From: Pseudeuparius sepicola
Lineage: Eukaryota; Arthropoda; Insecta; Coleoptera; Anthribidae
Length of the DNA stretch: 64,000 nucleotides
Direction of reading: 5' to 3'
Assembly (NCBI GenBank): GCA_963920635.1
Contig: OY987298.1
Span: forward strand, 146,604,257-146,668,256
This document shows, piece after piece, positions 10,353 to 19,300 of the stretch. Position numbers and translations under genes: made by a program. Below the pieces are notes generated by a model that did not search any database, had not been told where the DNA came from, and saw only the letters and a list, made by a program, of their open reading frames with translations. Position 1 is the first letter of the stretch; each line of letters opens with the position of its first letter.

Positions 10353-13300
10353 GGACATTTTTTCGAATACTTGCATTACTGACAGCAGTATTAATGTCGT
10401 GCGTTCCTATGGCATACTCCGAGGAAATGAATACTACCAGTAGTATACAGCAAGCGGACAAAACTGCCCTAGCCAACTACATAGACTTAAGTAGGATCAA
10501 TTCGCAGATCAGATTTTTCAAAATGGCTGCGAGAAGAGTGAGGGACCTGTGGAATTACATGGGAAAGAAGCAGAACGAGGATACGTTTGTAGGTAATAAA
10601 ATTATCCCAGTCCCAATAACACACAAATATACCCACAGCACAGCACCGTAGAATAATAATTTTTATATTTGCCTTCAGTCTTCTTCTCAGTAGGTATACC
10701 TGCTATAATTATAAATAGTTGCTTTAAACACTTTGCATTTTTTGCATCATATACAGTATCCGGCAGAAAATACGGACAATATGGGATTTTCTTAAATTCC
10801 AATTTATCAAAAAATTGTATTCTTGATCAAAAATTGTGCATTCCTGCAAACCCAAAACGCAGGTTTCTATCTCGTTTCGCATACGGGGAAGGTTCGAAAA
10901 TATGAAAATGGCTCAAGAGTAAAGTATCCTTATTTTGAAAAGTTGTTTAGAAAAATACTTTTTTGTGCAAACTTTCTGCTGGTAACTGTACCTATGTACA
11001 GCGAAAATTTTCTATTATTGATATATTTTGAAATTTATTAACTTTGGCCTTAACTTGTGACTTTCGTACCCGTCAAAATATATTTCTTTCCAAACAATGG
11101 CATTGACATAATAATTTTAAGAAGTTTTACTAGGAAAAGTTTATACTTTTAAAAGTTTACCTAAGTGTCCTAAATTTGACCGCTCTAAGCTTTATTAAGA
11201 CATTTACTTTTCTATATATACCACCAAATTTTCGAAAAATTAAAAGTTGGTTAATTTCGAAAAAATTATTTTTCTTGAAATCGGCATTAAAATGTCCCAA
11301 AATCGTCATTAAAAGCACAGAAATCGTACAATAATGTAGCCCATTATTGTACGATTTTTTCAATAAATAGGCCTTGGCGAGATGTAAACATCAAACGTCA
11401 GACGCGGAGAAATCGCCCGTCAAAAGTGACCAAATATTCAAAACCCGGCCGATAAAGGCTCATTTAACTTTTCGTACACATTGCGAAATTGTTTCCTATA
11501 GAAGCGCAATCCTTCAGTATACATATTCTAGTAAATTCGAATATCAATAGATTTGTGGTGTAGGCTGCACAAGAAGCAGCAGTTTGGTTTTCCTGTCAGA
11601 AGGTGCCGTACATCATTATTCTTGTCCTAGGTAGAGCGATCAGTAAAGTCAAGCAACGCCGCGCATAGTCGGTTCGTGGACGGGTGATCCCTTATTATTA
11701 TTTTCTTGCCTAATAAAACATTTTTTTTTCGATCTAAAAAAAATATATAATATGTACCTCGGCACTGAAGTTCTTTTTATGACTCATGTGGTTTATTTGC
11801 CTCGGCCAGAGGCCTCAGCAACTAAACTCCACATGAGTCATAAAAAGTTGAACTTCAGTGCCTTGGTACATAAATAACTATTTCTTAAAATCGGCAGTGA
11901 AGTGTCCCAAAATCGTCATTAAAAGCTCAGAAATCGGCACAGAAGTAGCCCATTATTGTGCGATTTTTTCAATAAGTAGGCCTTGGCGAGAGGTAAACAT
12001 CAAAAATCAGACGCGGAGCCATCGTGACCAAATATTCAAAACCCGGCTAATAAAGACCCGTTTAACTGTTCGTACACATTTCGAAATTGTTACCTATAGC
12101 AGCGAAATCTTTCAGTATAAATAGTAGGTTTGAATATCAATCTATTTTTCATGGAGGCTGCACAACAGACATCAGTTTGGAGTTTCTGTTGGGAAGCGCC
12201 GTGCCTCGTCATACTTGATCTAGGTAGAGCGATCGTCAAAGTCAAGCAAAGCCGCGCGCAGTCGGTTCATGGACGGGCGATCCCTTATGATTATTTTTTT
12301 GCCTAATAAAACATATTTTTTTCGATTTAAAAAAAATTATAATATGTACCTTGGCAAAAAGTCCTTAGATACATTTAGGTATACGGGGTGAGTTTTTTTT
12401 CGATGCCCACTATGGGGATCTCGGAAACTAGCAGAGCTAGAACAAAGGTTAAATGGGGAAAGAATTGCAGTTTTGAATGCTCAATCTAATGCCCCTTTTG
12501 GATTTTTAAAAAAGTTCACGGCTCACTAGATATTTTGAAAAAAGTGATTTTTTGTTATTTCTTCAGATCTCTGTAGCTCCGTTATTTCTGATAATACAGA
12601 AAAACTGTAGAGACAAAAATTTTAGATAATTTTAGGCTTAATAAGATAATCTTATCCAATTTTTTATGTTGTTTGTGATTATTGAGATATGACATAAACT
12701 TTTGTTTTTAAATGTAAATAATAGTTGGCTGTGGCCTTATAAAATCGGCCATTTTTTGAGCTTTCCAAAGATATAATACTCGGCATAGTCATTACAAAAA
12801 ATAAAAGAGCTATGGCTAATTTTCTGATTTTTTTTTTAAATTTTCACATAGTCAGCCATGGAATATTTTCATAATTACGTTCTATTTTATGATTAGACAT
12901 AGGTACTTAATACTTTCTAATATTTTGTTTTTAGCTGGTCACAAAATGTAAGAAAATAAAACAAAAATTAAAAAACTCAAATTCAAATTATTATTATTTT
13001 AAAAGGTCACCTTTTAAAATAAAAAAGGTGTTCAAACAATCCACCATTATTATTTATGCAAATATTGCGTCTTTTTAAAGCTGAATATGTCGCCTGTCAA
13101 TACTGGCAATTGGTTCTAAAACAGCTGCTCTTAATTTAACAATAATTGTCTCATACGTTATTTTGTACTGTTCCCCACAAAAAGACATCGAAAACAGACA
13201 AGTCGGGGCAAGTAATTATGTGGTGGAGCTCCATCATGATAATTTTTGTTTTATTTTGTTACATTTTGTCCCCAGCTAAAAATAAAATATTTGAAAGTTT

Positions 13301-16300
13301 GAAGTATGTCTTATTATACAATAGAACATAGAACGTAATTATGAAAATATTCCATGGCTGACTAAGTAAAATTAAAAAAAAATTAGCCATAGCTCTTTTA
13401 TTTTTTGTAATAACTATGTCGAGTATTATATCTTTGGAAGGCTCAAAAAATGGCCGATTTTATAAGGCCACAGCCAACTATGATTTACATTTAAAAAAAC
13501 ACAAGTTTACGTCATATCTCAAAAATCACAAACAACATAAAAAAATTGGATCAGACTATCTTATTAAGCCCAAAATTATCTACAATTTTTGTCTCCACAG
13601 TTTTTCTGTATAATCAGAAATAACGGAGCTACAGAGATCTGAAGAAATAGCAAAAAATCACTTTTTTCAAAATATCTAGTGAGCCGTGAACTTTTTTAGA
13701 AATCCAAAAGGGGCATTAGATTGAGCATTCAAAACTGCTATTCTTTCCCCATTTAACCTTTGTTCTAGCTCTGCTAGTTTCCGAGATCCCCATAGTGGGC
13801 ATCGAAAAAAACTCACCCTGTATACATAAAATTTTTCAGTACCAAATTAATGCCAATATAATAAATTAAAATATCATTAAACTATTTTATGTAGGTACTT
13901 ATACGTAACAAATTAAAATATGTATCAAACTATTTTATTTCATATCTTATGTCTAACCAAAATTGAGGACTTAAGAGACAAATTGTATATTCTAGCTTAA
14001 AAAAGATGTAAAAGTTCCGAATTTTGATTCAGTTTGTTGCTATTTTGTCATCAATTAAGTAGGAACCCACCGAAATATATATTTTTTTAATTTAACCTCA
14101 TCCGTCAATTTTTAATAGAAAGTTCTCGCTTAGTGCAATTCTAGATATCCTCACAAATCACACGTATATTTTTGTATCGACCTCCGAAAATCTTCTCAAA
14201 CCGCAGGTCGCTGTTTCGGCATAGCCAAGAAGATCAACACGGCCTTGCCTCTGATCATGATCGGCCTAGGGGTGATCGGGACCATCCTGGTATTCTTAAC
14301 GTTATTCTCACTGAAGACGCTGGGACTTCTGGCTGCCTTGTTCCTTATGAACATTAGTGGAGCTGGTGAGTTTTGTTATTATCAGTATTTATTTCACAAA
14401 TATGATATTATATGTACAGGGTGTTCACGAAATATTGGAAACCCCCTTAACTTTCTTATTTTTGACCAGAGGAAAAAGTGTTTTATACAAAAGTTGTAGA
14501 AAATTTTCTCAACTTTCCAACGCGGTTTTCAGAGAGAAAATCGAACGTCGCGTTTTCAAGATAGAGACCTAAGTTGCGTTTTTTTTAAATGGAACACCCT
14601 GTATATTATCGAATTTTTAGATTCTACGCTTCATTCCGATTACAACTATATAGGTATATATTTAATATGTTTTATGTAACTTTTGTCGTAGAAAATTGCG
14701 TTTTAAAACAGGATTACACAAAAACTAAGGTGGCCATGAAACTAGAACTAACACATTTAAGAATATTTTTGATTTGTTCCAAGAGAAAAAATCATAAAAA
14801 CACAACATAAAAGCATATAAATTTTACTACACAAAGAAAATATATAACAAAGTATAACAATAACAATATTTTTCTTAAGAACTGTTCTAATTATAATCCG
14901 TTCACTTGGAGGCATGAGCGATATCTCTTTTTCAAATTATTAATACTTGTTAATGTTATATCTTTTTTGTTATTTAAAAAATGTATCCATTCGACAATTT
15001 TTCCTTGCAGTTATTCTATATTTTTATTCGGATCGGATCTTTGTAACAATGGATACATTTTTTAACTAGCAATCTAGATATAATATTAACAAGTATTACT
15101 AATTCGAAAAAGAGATATCGCTCATGCCTCCAAGTGAACGAATTACAATTCGAACAGTTCTTGAAAAATATTGTTATTGTTATACTTTGTTATATATTTT
15201 CTTTGTGTAGTAAAATTTATATGCTTTTATGTTGCGTTTTATGATTTTTTCTCTTGGAACAAATCAAAAATATTCTTAAATGTGTTAGTTATAGTTTCAT
15301 GGCCACCTTAGTTTTTGTGTAATCCTGTTTTAAAATGCAATTTTCTACGACAAAAGTTATATAAAACATATTAAATATATATATCGTTGTAGTGTCCCTC
15401 CCGACAAGCCTCCGGCTGCCCCGGGACACTGGTTCGAAAGAAAATACCGCGGAACAATGAACCGTTTTATTGCAACGCAAAGATTAAATCTGACACACAC
15501 ACTAAATTCTTCTGACAGTAACAATAGGCCAACTTGGTCGCGACAATCATATACCGGGCGCTCGTGTCTCTCACATGAGACATCCTCCCACCTGAGGAAC
15601 GTTTCATTTTAAGTAACTCACAATCGAGACACGAAAGCTCGTTGCACACAAGGCAAACTTAAACTGTTCTAACAAATACAACTTATATCTAAGGCTTGAG
15701 ACAACGAAGCCTTCCTCTTATCTAAACCTCTTAGGCATCTTCGAAAGTCTACCACTTCGCGTGACACTCATAAATGGGCGAATCGCACTGCCCTCGGAAT
15801 TGACCTTTTGCACTCCCGCACTTACCGACGTAGCGCGCACATCGCACTCGGAATCGATTTCTGGTACGCCCGTACTCTCTGGTGCAGAACGAGACTCCGA
15901 AGCAGCAGACTTTTCTGATGACTCCCGACACTCCATTGGGAACAGGCGTTGAATGGGTCTCAGCAGGACACCACGAGCCGTATGAACTCGCGCAAGACGG
16001 ACCTTTCCATCTCTTCCAGGGAATAGCTCGAGGACACGTCCAATCGGCCAATCCAGACGCTTCTTCCCATCACTTCCCACCAAAACAATGTCGCCACAAC
16101 GAATCATTGCAGTCGATTGGCAGCTTCTATTAAACTTCAGTTGACCCAAATATTCTGATCGGAAGCGTCGGCGCAAATCGTCACACAATCTCTGACGGTA
16201 CCTTGCTTTACGACATAAGGAACTACGATCAACTGCGTCACAATCCGGAACTCCAGACGCTCGAACTTCTCGTAGAAACATCGCAGGGGTTAGAACGCCT

Positions 16301-19300
16301 AAGTCTCTCGGATCGGTGGAAACGTACGTGATGGGTCTAGAGTTGATCACGTCTTCACACTCGCACATTAAAGTTGACAGATCCTCGAACGATAAACACG
16401 CGTTGCCAAGAACCTTCCGCAATAAACGTTTGAGGATACCGATAAGTCTTTCCCAAAATCCACCCCACCAGGCAGCAGTAGGGGGGTTAAAGCGCCAAAC
16501 AATTCTTTGCGCCGTGGCATATTCAGAAACGGAAACCCAGTCCAAACTGGCGAACGCATTTTCTGTACCGACAAAGTTCGTCCCGTTGTCACTGTAGATC
16601 GTGTGGGGTCGACCTCTTCTGGCCACAAAACGTCGTAGGGCTTTCATAAAACAAGAAGTCGACAATGACATCGCTAGTTCCAGGTGCACCGCCCGATATA
16701 TCGCGCACGTAAATAGACACACCCACACCTTTTCGCCCGATCTCAGAAACAAAGGGCCAGCAAAATCTACGCCCGTAATCTCGAATGGCGCCGCATCTCG
16801 CACTCTATCGACAGGTAACGCAGGGCTCTCTTCTTGAAACGGCTTGCTGTCTTGTTTCCTACAAGTGGCACAACGAGATAAAGCTGAGCGAATGACTCGT
16901 CTTCCCCCAAGAACCCAGTATTTCTCTCGAAGCAACCCCAACATTCCCTGTGGGCCAACATGTAACGACTTTTCGTGAAGATCAAAAATCATGCGCTGGA
17001 CTAAGAGGTGCTTTCCAGATAAAACAACTGGAAAACGGAAACATTCGGTGTCTTCTCTGTTCGAAATCCGAGTTTTCAAGCGAATCAACCCGGCTCCATC
17101 CTTGAAAGGATGCAACGTTCGAAGGCGTTGGTCAGTTTCCCCTTCAAAACATTCCTTTTGAACCATTTGCCAAACGAATACTTCAGCTGCATCGATTTCG
17201 GCTACAGTCAAGGTACCGGTCTTGCGTTGTTGCGTGTCCCTAACATTGTCGATGAAACGACGAGTCCAAGCAACCATCCGCAACGTCTTTCCAAATTTTG
17301 AGAAGTAACACAGATGCCAGGGATCGCCATTTATGTCCAACATAGAGACCACTACTCCTTTCTTCTTTTCTCGGAGTACTTCTTCTTCGTTGGCCATCAG
17401 TTCACCACAAGGCCATAGAACAGGATCTTCGTACAACCACTTGGGGCCCTCCCACCATCTCGACTCATACAGGCGTTGAGGAGAACAACCACGCGAAGGA
17501 AGGTCCGCTGGGTTCATAGAACCAGGCAAATGGTTCCAACATTCGGTTCGTGTCAACGACCTGATCTCTTTTACCCTATTTCCAACAAAGGTGGCCCATT
17601 CCTCGAATCTGCGGATCCACGAAACAACCGTTGATGAGTCGCTCCAATAGTGAACCTCGACCTCATCATCAAAATCTTGCATTGCAGATGATCCAAGACG
17701 TGCTCCTAACGTCGCCGCCAATAATTCAAGCCTTGGAATTGTGACTTCTTTGAGAGGAGCAACCCGGGCTCTTGCAGCGATCAGAGACACCGACACCTTG
17801 TTCTCAGATTCCGTACGCAGGAAAACCACCGCGGCGTACGCGTCCTTGCTAGCATCGCAGAAAACGTGGACGCTCCTATGACGTACCTCTCCAGGACCAG
17901 CTTTAACCCACCTAGGTATTTGTATCTTGAACAGAAAAGGCAAACCTGCCGTCCACTCTTGGAAAACGCGTTCGATGTCTTCATCCACTTGAACGTCCCA
18001 ATTCATCTTTCTACTCCAGGTTAGCTGCAACAGGATTTTTGGCTGAAGCGCGGCAGGGCAGGTGTACCCTATTGGGTCATATATCCTTTGTGCCACAGAA
18101 AGGATCAATCGCTTCGTCACCACCTTGCTTTCAACGACCTCGACTTTGAAACACTTTTCGTTAAGCATTAGGACATCTTTATTCGCTTCCCAAATCAATC
18201 CTAAAACTGGAACAGAACGCTCTCCTTCAGATTCCACGCGCTTCGTGTACTCCCACCCTCTCAGTTCGAACTTCGAATCATACATGACAGACACGGATTC
18301 CTTGATGAAAACTTCGAGGGATGTCTCGTCCGCAAGGCTGGTCACGCAGTTGTCGACATAAAAGCTACGTGACAGTCTGTCCACTGTCTCTTTGCTATAT
18401 GGGACGTCAGAATTATCACACTTTTCTGCACAAGCTCGAAGGTGGTGGTCGATGGTTGCCCCCAGTAGAAATGGGCTTGATTTCACCCCAAAAACCACAC
18501 GCCTATGACGAAACACGATTCGCTTCCCGTCTGGACTCGTCCAAAGAAATCGCAGGAAGTCCCGGTCTGCTTCATCAATACCAACTTGCAGAAAGGCCCT
18601 CTTCACGTCCGACACAACACCCAGCTTAGCAATTCGAAAGCGCAACAAGAGAGAAGGAATTGATTCTATCAAGTTTGGTCCAACTTCTAGGCAATCATTC
18701 AGGGACGGCTTTCCTCTTTCGCTCGCAGAGGCGTCAAAGACCGGCCTGATCCTCGTGGTGCTTCCTTCTTTTACGACTGGTCGGTGCGCTAGGTAATGAC
18801 AGGGTTCAGTGTCAAACTGTTCCTCAGAGACCTTTTCGATGATACACTCAGCTAGCCATTCTTCGAAAACTTGCCCATAATCGTCTAAAATGTCCTTTGA
18901 CTTCAACCGATTCAATGTGGATTCCAACCTTTTTTCTGCCAATCTATAGTTGGATGGTAGGGGTGGATGTCCCTCCAACCACGGCAACCTTACGATATAC
19001 CGGCCCTGATCGTCTCGTCTAACAGTCTGCAGGAACAGTTCTTTTGTCGCCAACTCCAACTGCGCACGTGTTTTTCTTTCTGCGGAGTCAATGATTCCCA
19101 AGGCGTCCAGATCCCATAACTTTGTAATGGGTGCATCGTTCACGTACAATGACAGAACAGTCATCGCTGAGCTAGTCTCTGCCTCGCATGTCGAATCCCG
19201 CCCAATAAGAGTCCAACCTAGGATGGTTTCCATCGCGCTCAAACCACATCTTAAATCCACCTTGCGTCCGGTGTAAAGTTTGCCCAATATGTCGGCGCCC

